This document shows positions 45,092-58,419 of a stretch of 64,000 bases of DNA, piece by piece. Location: positions 744,001 to 808,000 of the forward strand of contig PZJY01000009.1 of the NCBI GenBank assembly GCA_031472005.1, read 5' to 3'. Source of the DNA: Tetracladium setigerum (taxonomy: Eukaryota; Ascomycota; Leotiomycetes; Helotiales). Position numbers and translations under genes: made by a program. Under the pieces are notes generated by a model. That model worked only from the letters and a program-made list of their open reading frames with translations. It did not search any database and had not been told where the DNA came from. Each line of letters starts with the position of its first letter. The stretch's first letter is position 1.

Positions 45092-48021
45092 AAGGCGGAG
45101 GATCTCGAGATTTGGAATGGCTCAGTAATAACGGGTGATGGTGATGGCCGTGGATGGAGTGGAAAAAAGGTGTGGCAGTAAGTAAGTAGTCGGAAGGGAA
45201 TGAATCTCCCTACCGCAAAGAATAAGGGCGGCGTTGAATGAGGCGTCTGGAAGATTGTTAATCCTTTCCATCGCCTCCGATCATCGAAGGAATCTGGAGA
45301 AGGGGAGGAGGAAGGGAGGAAAGAAGATGGTGTTGTGTGGACATGGTGACACAAAGGGGAAACCCTGACATTACTACTTCTACTCCTCTGCTCAACTTTT
45401 GTCATATCCATTATTACAGTATCATATACCATTCTTACGGCAGTACCCCGATTCTTTTATTCATTTTTTTCTTCTATTCTTATTATCCTATCCTTCTTCA
45501 CTAATTATCCCCCTCGGACACAAATATTCATTCATTTCTCAAACTCTACCTACCTCTTCCTCTCCTTCTGTGCCGTCCCATCTCCACATCTGCCAAACCT
45601 ACAGGACATGCCCTTCCCTTCCCTGCCCTTCCCTTCACTTCCCAACTTCTCATCCCTTCCCTTGTCTTCTTGTCTTTACAGCACTCGAGTATAATAAGAG
45701 AAAAGCCCTGTGGCGGACAGTCCTCCACTCGCTTCCTCACCGCTGGTACTTACTATACAGCAGTACCGCTGCAATAAGAAGTTACCTATTATCATTCTTG
45801 CATTCCCACCGGCAACGAGCAACAAGCAACAGGTGATTCCTCATTCCCACGCTCGTCATGCCCTCCGCCTCTCTTCTGCCAAGGGCCAGTCACGACGACC
45901 CTTTCGTGCCACCGTGTACACCAAGAATCATGCCCATCAATCAGAGTTCATACTGCACCTAGTCGTGTACCTGACAAGTAACTCACAACCGAAAGACACT
46001 GTCAACTACTTCACAAATCACTACTCGACCGTAGTCAGTGCCCAACTTATTTCTTTCTCCTTCTCCCCGAGAGCAGCAGCAGGCTTGCCGCGGGCCAAAC
46101 CCACGTCTTGAATCTTGACGGGAGGCTGCTGGCATGGTTCGATGTCGGCAGTACAAAACAACATGTGCTTACGGCATCTCCTTCATGCATGGCTCAACAC
46201 AGCTGCTCCTTCCGATAGTCTTCAACGAGCAACGAAATACTTCCCCATGCAAATAAAATACGCCAAATAACTGGTCTCTGTGCGAGAGGAAAAAAAAAAA
46301 ACCTTCAACCACGTGGTTCCTGACCGTGTTCCTCCCACGCGCTTCAGCCCCTGGTTGGTTACTGCACAGCACTGTACTGTACGTCTATCTCCCGTCTCTC
46401 CTTCATGCTCGAATAATCAGATCAGATTTCCATTCCTGAATCGATGTTGTCTCACAAAGAAGTTCTCGTCGCTTACCTGCAGGGCGGTGTCGGTGCGAAC
46501 AAACTCGGGGGAGTGTGCTCTGCGGTACCGAATGCTTTGGCCATGAACTGTTTATGTGGAATCTTTGTTCGACTTTGCTCTACTCGAACTTAATAATAAT
46601 CCGGATACTGCAATAATAATGCAAGTCTGATATGACCCAAGAGTAAATTAATGCCCAGTGTCTTAATTCTTTTGGTATTTTGTGGTTTCAAACCTTTTGA
46701 GTCTTAAAGGGCGTGTTATTGAGAACTGTAGAAAGTCTTGAATTGTTCTCACTCTCTTTTCTTTCACTCTCCAACCACAATCACCATCCCCGCACCCAAA
46801 CATTTCACGTCTTTTCCCCTTCTCCTCCCTTCTCCAGCTTTCAACGGGCTCGCTTAATTACTCTTTCTTTCTCCTCAGACTACGGAGTAAAACCCAACAC
46901 CACAACCCTCTCCTTCCACCCAATTGGCCACCTGCTACCGAAAAAGCGCAAGCGGGAAGTCAAATCCCCCACAGTAGCCCGTCCGTCACAATAGTGACCT
47001 CCAGCTATTATGTGCTGTGATTATTATTATCATCCGATCGGCACACGGGTACGGAGTACGGAGTAACGTGGAGAAATGTCTGCTGTTCCGTGGCGTTTTA
47101 TTACACACGGCCTAGATCTAGCAACATTTGTGACATATTCAACATCAATATGCAGCAATCCATCACCCTCGAGACCCTACTGGATGATGACGAAGAAAGG
47201 AAAAAAAGGCACATTGGATTCCTGCCGCACTCATCCATGTACTGTATGTAGGTCCGGGACTCGGACGGCACACATCCGCGGATTTTAATTGTTGTCTTTT
47301 TTTTGGTCTTGGGAGTAAGTCTTGAGTCTTGAAAGTCTTGACAAAATCTTTCCTCAAATTAGGTTAGTCACTGTTTGAAATGTCTCACTTCGTTTTACAA
47401 CTCTCGGCTGCGTTTGCTGCTTAGAGAGAATGCCTTATGCGTTGATCAGTTTTGACTTTGGGGAAGGGGGAGGGGGAGATGATGGATGAATATACTTGGC
47501 AGTCCTCGCTTATTATGGCTTCGAAGAGAAAGAGGAAGAAAAAGAGAATCTTCAGCGGGCGCCATAATTACATTAACTTGTATAGTCAAAACCCTCCCTC
47601 CCTATTCCACTGGTTGCTTAAAGCAGTGACTCATATCAACGCTTCAGTTCCATGGCACTCGCCAATTGAAACTTCCCAATATTTGCTCAACTTGACGAAG
47701 CCAGAACCATTCAATAGACGTCGCTCATGGGGTGGTGCCATCTCACAATTTTTCGCCTTTCAAAATCTTCTGACTACCTAAGTACCTACCTACTTACATC
47801 AATCCAATCATGTTTTACCCTATACACCACCCAACCACCACCCATCTATTCCCGAGGCTAATACCTTTAAAAACGAAGTGATCAACAACATGACGATGCA
47901 CCTTTTAATATGCCCATCCATATATGCAACGAAAAACCGTTCCGATCCCCATTTTCTTTTTCGCAAACCAACCCCAAGCCATGCTTCCCGAAAACGCCCC
48001 CGCCGAAGTCAATGCCGCTAA

Positions 48022-51000
48022 TCAATAACCCTCCTTGCCCGTGATCGTCCTCTCGCTATCCCTATTCCTCCTCTCTACAGACAACTTCGGTCTCTCGCCA
48101 CTCCTATCTTGACCGCTGTCCCGAGCTTTGCTGTTGGGCGTAGGAGCATTACTATTCGGTCCAGTTCCTAGCTCAACGGTCGTACTGGTCGAAGTATCAT
48201 CTCGCCGTAAGCGGGGCATGGGTCCTTCGAAGCTCTGGTGGTGTCCAGCCTCTCGGTCTAGCCTCCCGATGTTCTCCATGGTCAACTGGTGCGACGGTTC
48301 GTCATCGTGAGGAAGCCGTTCACCTAGTGTTTGAGGTCCAGCCAGGTGAACCAATTTGTCGTCTCGAAGAGATGTCGCCTTTTCTTCTGCGTGCTCCCTC
48401 CTCACTGCACGGTCCCCTTCAGACTCCGTACCAGGTAAAATCAAGCGTTGAGAAGCCTGTCGCTCCGTCAAAGTCGGCCTCTTTAGTTCGGAATCGGATT
48501 TCGACTCATCCGACTTCTTGGATTTTCCTTGGCCGTAAATTGGGACCGATGGCGAGCCACAGTTATGTTCCTCTGATTCCGAGCATTCGCTCCCGGAGTA
48601 TCCAGCTTCAACAGGACCTCGTGATACACGTCTATTGAGCGCCCAACGTACAAGCATCTTCTCCAAAGCCGATTGCTTGACGGGTTTGGCGAGGTAATCG
48701 TCCATTCCAGCTTTCTTGCACTTCTCGCGATCGCCCTGGATTGCCGAGGCCGTCATGGCCACGATAGGAATGTTGCGAGCTGAGATGTTATATGGAGAAT
48801 GGTGTCGAATTAGATGAGTGGCACGATAGCCATCGATGATAGGCATTTGAACATCCATCAAAATTATATCGGGTTTCATTTGTGCTTCATCGGGAGACTC
48901 GGCCGCCAAAAGATAGTCAAGAGCCTCTTTGCCATTCCACACGGCTTGTACACTGAAACCAAGTTTGCGAATCGTCTTGAGAGCTATTTGTTGATTAATG
49001 GCACTAGCTGTGTTAGTAATGTCGTCGAAGGGAGAAAAATTAAGTCTTACTTGTCTTCGACCAACAGAATATTGGTTTTCGCTCTTTCCTCGCGAGGCAA
49101 GTCAAGATCCGCGGGAACTGGCGGTGTCATGCTTACAGTCCTTGCTTTATGCTTCCGGTACAGATCAGACATATTATTCCCCGGTGGCGTCCCGGGACTG
49201 TCAAACTCGCTACTATTGCAGGAAACGCTCATCTCAGACTGCAGACGATCTGGAAGACTTCCAATGTCGATCAAAGCAGAGCCATCATGATATTGTGGTT
49301 TATTGAAGGGAATCCAGAACATGGCAACAGTCCCATTGCCCAGGGTAGACTCAAGTGAGATCTCGCCATGCATCAGGTCGACCAGATTCTTGCTGATGGT
49401 CAGACCAAGACCAGTTCCACCGAATCGCCGAGCCGTAGAAGAGTCCGCCTGACTGAAAGGCTTGAAGAGTCTTTTCCGGACTTCCTCCTCGATTCCAATT
49501 CCAGTATCTTCGACAACAAATTTGACCTCAAAAATTTCTGCCGTCTCTCGTTGCTTGAGGACGGAAAACTTGACCTTGCCTTCGCTAGTGAATTTGATGG
49601 AGTTTGTGAGTAGATTAGTAATGATTTGACGAACTCGACCTGGATCGCCCATGACAATCAAATCGCGATCAAGGCCAACATCAATATCCGATTCAAAGAT
49701 TAGATTCTTCCGCTCTGCTGCGAAGCTCAGCATCTTGCTGACATCTCGAACTACCACCGATAAACTAAACTGGACCTCTTCAATATCCAGACGACCAGAC
49801 TCGACTTTAGAGAAGTCTAGAATATCATTAATGACCGTTAGAAGCCCATTCGCTGAGCGCTGGATATTCTCGGCACAATCCTTCTGTTCTTCATCTAAAT
49901 CCGTATCAGACAACAACTCGGCCATTCCAATAACACCCGCAATTGGAGTACGGATCTCATGTGACATGTTAGCCAAGAATTGACTCTTCAATCTCGATGC
50001 TTCCTTTGCGGCGGCTTCGTTTGCCAGTAGTCTCGAATTCTCCTTTTCTTGGTTGTGAAGTTCAATCTCACGATCTTTGACCTCGGTAATATCCATGCTC
50101 ACACCAATAACACCATCGATGAAAGCTTCGTTGAGGCTACCGCCGTTTCCCTTGCGACCTAAGACTGGGACGAACCTCGTTCTGTACCATCTGTTATCGA
50201 TGTTATGCTCTTGAACATCTTCCATGGATTTCCCAGTCAGAATGTCCTCGATTGGGCCTAAAGAGGGCGGGACGTCTCCCTTTCTCATATTGGAATCTGG
50301 ATCGTGGAAAACCTGGTAGATATTCTTGCCAATAAAATCCTGGCCCTTCCACAGCTTACCACCCTCATCTCCCGATTCGTCGGTATCCCGATTCCAAATG
50401 AAGGATCCTTCTAGGAGAGTGAGATTTCTGTTACGGTCCACGGAGAAGAGGGTAACTTGAGCATGGGCGATTACGGAAAGAAGTTGCTGGCGCTGAAAGA
50501 CGGTCAATACAAGCATTCAAAGCGTCAATGAACTTACCATTCGCCTTGCAGCAGACCTGGTCTCAACGGCTTCATGGATATCTGTACATGTGCCGTACCA
50601 CTTCTCAATCTTGCCGGTCTTCTTGTTCCTCAAGGGTAATGCACGCCCAAGCATCCATCGCCATTCACCATCATGCCTGCGGCATCGATACTCGGTATCA
50701 TAAGGATCACCGGTAGCCAAAGAATGGCGCCATTTCTTGCCGGTGACGGGCATGTCATCGGGGTGAAATGGTAATTGCCAGCCCGTCCCAAGAGATTCTT
50801 CCTGGGTCAATCCCGTGTATTCGTACCTACTAAAGTCAGCCTGATCCCCTGGAGAGGATGAGTAATAATTACCATCTCTGGCTGAACCAATCATGCATTC
50901 CATCGGGTGTCGTGGTCCAAAGTAACTGGGGCATGGTATCGCAGATGAGTTGGAAACGCTGCTGATCCTGCTCTTGGATATCACGAATGGTCTGGGTCAG

Positions 51001-52458
51001 ACTTGTAATGTCTCTGCACGTCAATACGCCTGCCAAGAACTCCCCTGTATCTTTGTCGTAAAGACCTTCGCCCAAACAATCGAGGATTATCTTTGCACCT
51101 GTCTCTGGATCATACATGCCAACCTTCATACTTGAATATGGCTTTTGCGTTTTAACTAGTACTGAGATTGGGTATTCGGATGGGTCTAGTTTAGTTGTAA
51201 AAGTCTCGTCCCACATATCCCATCTCTTCACGGTCTCGACTCCTTGTTCGTTGTGACTACCTGGGTCTGCATCACGACTGAAAAGTCGTCGCGCAGCCTT
51301 GTTTGGTATGGTCAAGCTCCCATCTTTCCACATGGCTATAATGGGTACCTCGGTATTGTCGATCAGAGCATCTTTCATCATGATGACCTTTTGGAGGCTC
51401 GAAGGAGTACTAGCCATGCTTCCCTTCGTCGGTGGTCCCATTGGAGGAAAAGGACTAGACGACATGGCTGCGCCCGAGGGACTTGTGATAGCAGAACCAC
51501 GATTGCTTCCATTCGTAGAGCTTCGATTTGAACCCCCTGAGGATGGACTGCTGTGGGACCCTGGGCTAGCACCGCTTACCGAATATTTCTGCACAACGCG
51601 AGATTTGGGTCGCGACTCGTTCTTGGAATTGGGAGTAGAATTCGAGGAGCTTTCGGTATTGGTGAAGGTCAAAGTATAAAATCTTTCGTCCTCAATTTCC
51701 CATACAGTGATAATCATCTTCGCAAACGCAAATTTTGCTTCTTTTGGATCGAATGGGCCACCAAAAGCAGACACAGGGACATCGGGCTGTGTGATGAGGA
51801 CCTCGACTACCGAGTCGTGAATTGTAGTGTGCGATTTGCAGTTCGTCTGCCACTGCTCTGGTGTGAGGGATTTCTGTGCGGTGGGAGTAAGGTCACCACC
51901 GTCACCCTCGCCGACTCCGGATCCTGCCACATCAATTCCCAAATCTTCGGCGATGCTCTCGAGGAAGGAATCCCACGCAACCCATACAGGTCTCCCATCC
52001 TGCAGCATATCAACACCCATTTGATCCAACGTACGACCTCTCAACCCATCCAGCCAAGATTTGCCATCATCACTTGTAGTATCCCCATCACTCTCCTCAA
52101 TCCCAAGCAGCCGGCGCATTGCTTCATTGGCCATCACCAAAGTCTTTAGAGAATTCAGAACGATCAACGGGTACGGCAGGTACTGAAGCGCAGAGAGGGC
52201 GAGGGCGGCCGGAGACGGGCCCTGAGGAATGTTGAGATGAAGCCTGTCATCACCGTCGACATCATCTCTCCTCCGAGGGGATTGACTGCGCTGCTGCTGT
52301 TCCAAGGCGGCGGTGGCCTTCAATGATTCGAGGGCTTCGATTTGTCCTGACATCTGCACGGGAGAGCTGGGTCGGCCGTCTGTCTGGGGAGGTTCTCGGG
52401 AGACATCAATCTCTTCTCGAGTGGAGGAGCCATTTGGTAAGCTCTGGGAGGGAGGCAT
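48022..52458 (-). CDS. PAS-containing hybrid histidine kinase
   Basis: Four exons (50873-52458, 50538-50826, 49051-50492, 48022-49003) separated by 45-47-nt introns sum exactly to 1432 residues. It is a two-component sensor that autophosphorylates on His and passes phosphate to its own receiver. A disordered N-terminus is followed by a PAS-like region (PYPLIVLNSLKTLVMANEAM, about 90-115), a PAS domain with WFSQRWYEYTGLTQEE (about 520-610, PAC-like RWMLGRALPLRN) and a further PAS region (about 626-760). The HisKA motif MSHEIRTP puts His near 803. HATPase boxes follow: NLLTNSIKFT, VEDTGIGIEEE, RRFGGTGLGLTIS. The receiver has VEDN, phospho-acceptor ILMDVQMP (Asp about 1156) and YLAKPV. Architecture resembles the Fos-1/TcsA class of fungal kinases, tentatively. 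The long tail after the receiver is Ser/Arg/Glu-rich. Confidence 0.92.
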
Positions 52459-54539
52459 CTTGTCTATCGCAGCATCGGATGGTCGGTTGTTTTCAATAGA
52501 CAGTTGACAACGTCACAACCCACCCACCCCGGTTGGGAGTATCCTCAGGAGATTCGCCTCAACACACCCTTTCGCTATACTTTGTTTTGGGAGCGCATTC
52601 ATGGAATGAAAGATAGGTCGAGGGAATTCACAGGAGGAGGATTGAGAGGAGTTGGTGGTGTTTGTCCAGGGGGGGGGGGTGATGGTGGTGGTGGTGTTGA
52701 TTGGAAATAGAGTTTGGTAGAGTTTGAGGACGAGGGTGGAAGTAGTCTGGATGTAGTTGGGCACTCCCTAGACCGATTAGGGGCAGATTGATTAAAGATT
52801 ATTGAAAAGGTCGAGCAGCAGAAATGTGCTAGTAATAAGAATGATAAAAATGTTGTTTGTGTAGTGGAAAGTCGAGCTTAATTTCGTGGAGAAGGGAAGG
52901 GAAGGGGTAGCTTGCTAAGGAGGGAGGGTATGCTGTAGCGTAGCGTCCGGAGTAGCATGATCGGCATTCCCACACGAGAGGGCAGAAAGGAAGAAGAAGA
53001 AGAATGGAAATCTCGACATGGTTGACATGGTCTTTCCCATCAGAGATTATTCGTTCGCCGATCCTCCCCCTGCCCTACCACTACGGTACAGTGCCATTGT
53101 TACGACAGTGGCGCTCGGCGCTGCAAACGGTGGTGAATTGATTACTGATGTTGACTGACGGTGGTGAGGCTTGGAATAAATGACAATTGAGTGGATTTCC
53201 AACTTCAGTAAGTAGGTAAGTAATGCATTTCATTCCTTTCTTCACGACAGCTCCCACCACGTCCTCACCATCCCAGCGATATTCAACTCACAACGTTCAG
53301 TAGATCATCCTCTCTTCTTCCATGTTCTGGACCCCTCCATTTCGCAGATCTTATCTCGCTTCGCGCCATCGCCTGCCAATCCATGCCCCATTGGAGAGAA
53401 AGCTCTTCCCTTCCTCTCTCGCGCGCCCCATCCAGGGTCCAACAACAACGGTGGCGTGGCGACCCGACGATCTCTTGCTTCCCTTCCCTTCTTTTCCTTC
53501 GTTCGGGCCTTCGAAGTGTCTGTTGCCGAGTTTCATCCCCCCACCACCATGTGTTTGTGTTTTGTTACAAACCTACTGCTACAGCACCTTCCCCATATTT
53601 ATTATCTTGCGATCCCAAACCCAAATATATTATCATCATTAATGAAGCGGTCTGTCTTTTCCACACACCGGAATATTGACTTCATCCAGGCCGGTCTTGT
53701 CTTGCATCTCATCTCCCTCATTGGATTACTCTTTGAATAATGATCCTTGCTAGCTGTCGGAAACAGAAGAGAAAGTAAAGCAGAAGCTCTCTCGCCCTGG
53801 CACGGTACAATAGTTTCAGTAGTCTCAGTAGCTGCACGCACAGAAGCGAGCTCAGCTCCCTTGGCCAATAAGTGAGGTGATTATGAGGAGGTTGTGATGG
53901 CCAGCAGACAGACTCGACGAGAGGTTGAGGAGAAGGTTATTTATTGTAAGAATACATCCTGACCGGATAATATTATACCTAATTGCACTCTAGTAATGTA
54001 AAACAGATTATCGGGTTAATAGGTCTTGGAGAAATGCTAGTAGGTATATGATATAATACGACAGACAATTCAACTACTACAACTTGCTCTCAACCCTGCA
54101 ATAATGCCCTTTTGTGCTCTCTCCTTGGCGGATTTTCAAAATAGAGCTCCATGATGTGGTGCTTTTATGGTTCTATCCAAAGTACCTATCTCCAGGCATT
54201 GATTGTCATGACAAGGTAAATGATATAGTATCACAATTAATCTCGGAACAAGCTATGTTCTGCTATCATTCAAATAAACTGGATTTCATTGTGGAGGTGA
54301 GGTACTCTTTCAAATCAATGGTCTTGATAGTATCGTTCGTTGTCCATAGAGGTCAGATATGCCTCAGGCTACAGGTATAATACAGTCCAGTTTCCAGCAC
54401 CCACCACCCACATGCGAAGTCGAAGTCGTACTGCAGCGAATCCGCACCCCGCAAATGGCAAGTTCACAAGGGCCCCCTTCCTGAAAGATTCAGGATCATC
54501 ATCATCATACTCCCAAATGACTCCGAACAGAATGGCAGC
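52459..54539. promoter_or_regulatory. Divergent upstream region of histidine kinase and Zn2Cys6 factor
   Basis: These 2.1 kb have no supported gene. A G-rich block (about 52620-52690 on the plus strand) forms the kinase's C/T-rich leader. C/T-rich tracts near 53250-53640 resemble another promoter or leader and could belong to an unannotated transcript, but their ORFs lack motifs. CCG/CGG triplets occur at several points; no defined operator is claimed. Confidence 0.4.
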
Positions 54540-57239
54540 ATGACCACCAATTCCTTTCCAGATTATAACGTCAACTTTGCAGGATCAATAGAAGTACAGA
54601 CACCATCCCCACCAACGGCAAGCTCTCCAGCAGCATCTGCACCGACAGAAGAGACACGGCCATTCCCACCACCTGCAGCCCAGATCCCCTCGCCTTCTCA
54701 ATCAGCATCTCTACCGCTGCCAGTTTCGACCCCTACCGCCAACAGAGCAAAACCGAAGCAGAAAAAAGTTCGTTTTGCATGCGAAAGATGTCGATTCCGA
54801 CGAGTAAAATGTGATGGCCAGGTTCCTGCATGCGGAAATTGCTCCAAAGCTGGTGCGCTGTGCATCGATGTCGACACTCACGACACGGACAGAAGGTTGA
54901 TGCGAGGGACACAGGAACAAGCCATTGCTCGCATTGCTTGGTTGGAAGATATCATCCGCACAAATCTGCCGCATATCAATATCGACGATGATCCTCTCGC
55001 TTTTGGCCAAGTAGACAATTTGAGGGCTTTGCCCGCGAATAATGTCGGGGCTTGGGAAATGCCATCCCAGAATCCTTCAATGAGTGTGGGCAACGTCCAG
55101 CAGAATATGGGATCGCCGAGCGGCCCTACAATTGAAGGGAATCAATTGAATCCTCCTAGGGGAACAAAACGGACACTGGAAGCTACAAGGGTTGATTTGA
55201 CCATGCAGGAAAAGTCCATAGATCGGGATGCTCGCTCTGTGGCTTTGGAGCTTGGCCTCCTGTCGTTGAATTCCGACTCACGCCAAATGCAATACCTAGG
55301 ATCGTCCTCTGGAACGCTCTTTGCGCCACTTTTTCTTGCCAAAAAATCAAGCACAAGTCCGGTGCCTGAAAGCTTCGCATATTCGCCAAATGGTGCGAGT
55401 GGGAAAACGAGCCATTCCGTCAAAAGGGTAACGCCGGTTGCCTCGATATCACCAGAAGACCACAAGAATGTAGAAGCTTTATATGGACAGCTACGAAAGG
55501 TGTGTGATTTTAACATTGCTTGTGGATTTATATGAGACTGATGGTGGCCCCACAGATTCTTCCAGTTCGTGAGGAGTGTAATGTACTCCTGGAACGATTC
55601 TTCGACCATATGCATCCTAACCACCCCTTCTTACATCGCCCATCGTTTAACTCGGCGGTTAACGCATTATATCACTGTATAAATGAGCCAACACCGGCTC
55701 AAATCCAACCCCATGGCTGGCCTGCTGGTGCACAACCGTTTTCATACAACGGCGAAGAACACATTCTCGGAGACCAAAAGCAATTCCCAATCTCAGTATA
55801 TATCGGGGCCTTCAAATTGCTCATGGCACTGAGTATTGGGGCAACATTGCAAATACGAGGTCGGAGATACAGCCATAATCCAAAGATTTTCTTCAACGCT
55901 GCCATCAACATGTCCAATCATGTATTTGGGAGTATTTCACTGCCTGTTTTGCAATGCGTTTTATTGGTGGTAGTGCACAGTCTCATCGACCCTGATGGCT
56001 GCGACGTCTGGACTTTGACGCATGTTGCTATGGCTCACTCTGTGGACCTTGGACTGCACCGAGAATCCAGTAATTCAGGTCTCTTCAGCGCCAGCGCGAT
56101 TGATATACGGCGGCGAGTTTTCTTTTGTGTGTACGCACTTGATCGGTGAGGATCTGATCTTGCTTAAAGCATTTGTCGGGACTTTGCTAATCTAATCTAG
56201 TTCTCTATGCACAATAATGGGACGACCTCTAGGTCTTGAAGACGATACTTTCGACCTTCGCTTGCCCCAGATGTCGGAATCACAGCTCCAACTTATCAGT
56301 AGTCACGTTCCTTCAGACGAGTTCGATGATATTGCAACACTTTCATACTCCATTCAGGCCTTCAAGATGGCACGGCTAGTTTCAAGAATCAAGTCTGAAC
56401 TCTATCGACTACCTAGTAAAGTAGGACTCAACAAAAACCACGCTGATACGCAGAATGAATTACGTACTGAGCTAGATCGATGGCTCGCGGAGTCGACATC
56501 AATTGTGTCAACGACAGTGCCCGAAATGCAAAGCCTCCGCCTCACTACGAAGTTACAGATTCACTACCATGGTGCTATGTCTCTTCTCCATCAACCATCG
56601 CAAGCCATTACCCACCCGAGCCAGGACGCTTTGAATATTTGCTATTCAAGTTCCATCCAGCGGCTACACTTGTATGAAGTCCTCTACGATTCTGGCGCCC
56701 TCTGCCACAGCTGGCGCACAGTTCAAGACATGTTTCTCGCTGGTGCGACTATAATGTACTGTGTGTCCATCTCCCCTGCAGTGCGCAGCTCGGTTTCTAT
56801 CCTCGGTCTTTCCAAGGATTTTCGCGCTTGCTCCAGTATGCTCAGCGTGGGCGGGGAATGGTGGCCCACTATACGGAAGGCCAAGAACAGTCTTGAGCGT
56901 CTCTCTAATTATATTTTAGAGATGCTAGCAGGCAGTTCCGAATCAGATGGAGCTCACAGGGCAGGACAGCAACCGTTCCCGCACGATTACACGCTCAATA
57001 TGCCAACTTGGAATGCGCCAGGGCTTGTAGGCCCAAATGAAATTCAGCAAACATTGTTGAATGTGGTTAATCATGATGGGACACTGATTGACTTTTTCGA
57101 TGACTCTCTGACAAATGCGCTAATCGATGGGATGCATCAATCGGAACAAAATGGTGATTTCGATGCTGCATTTTGGGATGAATATGATCAGAGTGCGCAT
57201 CTTGATCAAGGAGCTTATCAGTATGGAGAATGGAGTTGA
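54540..57239 (+). CDS. Zn2Cys6 transcription factor, cluster-associated
   Basis: Three exons (54540-55499, 55556-56145, 56201-57239) encode 862 residues. After a Pro/Ser/Thr-rich N-terminus, residues near 80-110 form a perfect binuclear zinc cluster: CERC, then VKC, PAC, GNC and ALC with C-x2-C-x6-C-x6-C-x2-C-x6-C spacing, preceded by the basic KPKQKKVR. The middle homology (Fungal_trans) domain follows: FFDHMHPNHPFLHRPSF, VDLGLHRES, DIRRRVFFCVYALDR and IMGRPLGLED. The C-terminus is acidic (FDDSLTN, AFWDEYDQ). It lies 145 bp from the convergent amidohydrolase gene and heads a run of metabolic genes, so it is the probable pathway-specific activator (inference). No lesion is seen. Confidence 0.9.
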
Positions 57240-57383
57240 GAGTACAGATCAAGATTGCATTATGACAAGATAAGTAGAGGTTGTTCTATTGAACAAATGG
57301 TCAAAATCAAGATACGAAAGCTCAATCGGACGAGTTGCTGCCAGCTGTATGTGTTTATCTAATCTTTCATCTTTGTTCTAGGC

Positions 57384-58419
57384 TCATGAAGTATACAGCT
57401 CTTCTGGATTCCTGTTCATGAGTAAGTGCCACTGGTAGTCTGAAAGCCAAGCACGAAGGCTCGTCAGCCAAGCTCTATCATCTATATCTTGAAAAGGTGT
57501 CTCTTCTAGTGCCTCCTCCTTCGTCCTTACTTTCATATTCGGGGTGTGTGGCCTACAGTTTCGATCAGTACATGCGATTCAGAATCGAAGCATGATACCC
57601 CTCAAACTTACCAGTCACTTCCCCAGATTACCCGTGTAGGATTTGCCTCTACGAGCGCCATAACCAATGGCTGCATATCCTCATAAAACGGACCTTGTGT
57701 CGAACTTCTGTATGGCGCAGAGAGTTTGACCCAGAAGCATCCTGTTTTCAGCAAAGTAATTATGTCTACCAGCCCAGGCTGTGTGAGCACATCCATATGA
57801 CTGGGAAGCATGCTCTCGGCCTTCAATAACCCATGATGGTCGGCAATAATCTGCAGCCCCAGTGTTGGAATGACCTTACTCAAAGGTGCCCAATTGGCCA
57901 TGTTAATCTGCAAAAACTCCAGGAACCATCCCGTACCAGATTGTCGCACACGCTCCGCATACAGTTTCAGCACTTGAATCTGCAAGTCGATGTCGGTCAT
58001 GGCTTTGTAGCCATACAAATTCAGCCTGATACCCCTGACACCTGAGGCTTTTAGACTTGCTATTTCACTCGCAGGTGTTGTTTCGTCGATCACTGCGCAG
58101 CCATATGTCCTTTCTGGCCCAAGAGCTTGGATGAATGACTTCAGGGACGAACAATCGTTGCCATATGATAAACCGTGTGTGAGGACGGATTTGGTGATTC
58201 CGAGGGATTGTTTGAAGCTTTCGTATTCTTTGATTGTGGCTTGAGGAGGGGTGAGATGCCGATCGGGCGAGTAGGGGAAAATCTGGGCTATGGAAATAGA
58301 TCAGCAATCAAGCTCCCAAGCAAGTCACTTGAGCAGTTGCAGATATTCTTACTATCAAATATGTGGTGGTGAGTATCCCATCCTCCGTTGGGAAATAACT
58401 TCATATCAATGGAACCCAT
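57384..58419 (-). CDS. Amidohydrolase_2 family hydrolase, LigI-like lactonase
   Basis: Three exons (58353-58419, 57612-58287, 57384-57552) give 303 residues, the usual length for 2-pyrone-4,6-dicarboxylate lactonase (LigI)-type TIM-barrel hydrolases. Visible signatures are DTHHHIFD (HxH on strand 1), FPYSPDRHLTPP with the substrate-carboxylate-type Tyr/Arg, GVRGIRLNLYG, IADHHG, WVKLSAPYR and the closing metal or catalytic Asp in WGSDWPHT. These are characteristic of the LigI branch of amidohydrolases, which open lactones or cleave related carboxylates. No targeting peptide is seen, so it is probably cytosolic. It shares a 617-bp divergent promoter with the mitochondrial carrier. The true substrate could differ from the bacterial one. 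Confidence 0.83.

Larger units (their letters stand above)
43928..48021. other. Long gene-free region, C/T- and G/A-rich blocks
   Basis: The first about 1.2 kb upstream of the transporter is strongly strand-asymmetric (G/A-rich on the plus strand, hence C/T-rich in the transporter's direction), as in long fungal promoters and 5' leaders. Further on are low-complexity C/T tracts (45430-45680), an A run at about 46290, and TACGGAGTA motifs at about 46881 and 47049. ORFs in this interval are proline/serine-rich by-products of composition. No gene is supported. Confidence 0.45.

Noticed and set aside
45399..45836. 145-codon plus ORF
   Set aside because: Lies in C/T-rich tracts (Ser/Phe/Leu/Pro only), typical of promoter DNA.
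54114..54380. 88-codon ORF just before the Zn2Cys6 factor
   Set aside because: No motif; it overlaps the expected promoter and leader of the factor and does not join it in frame.
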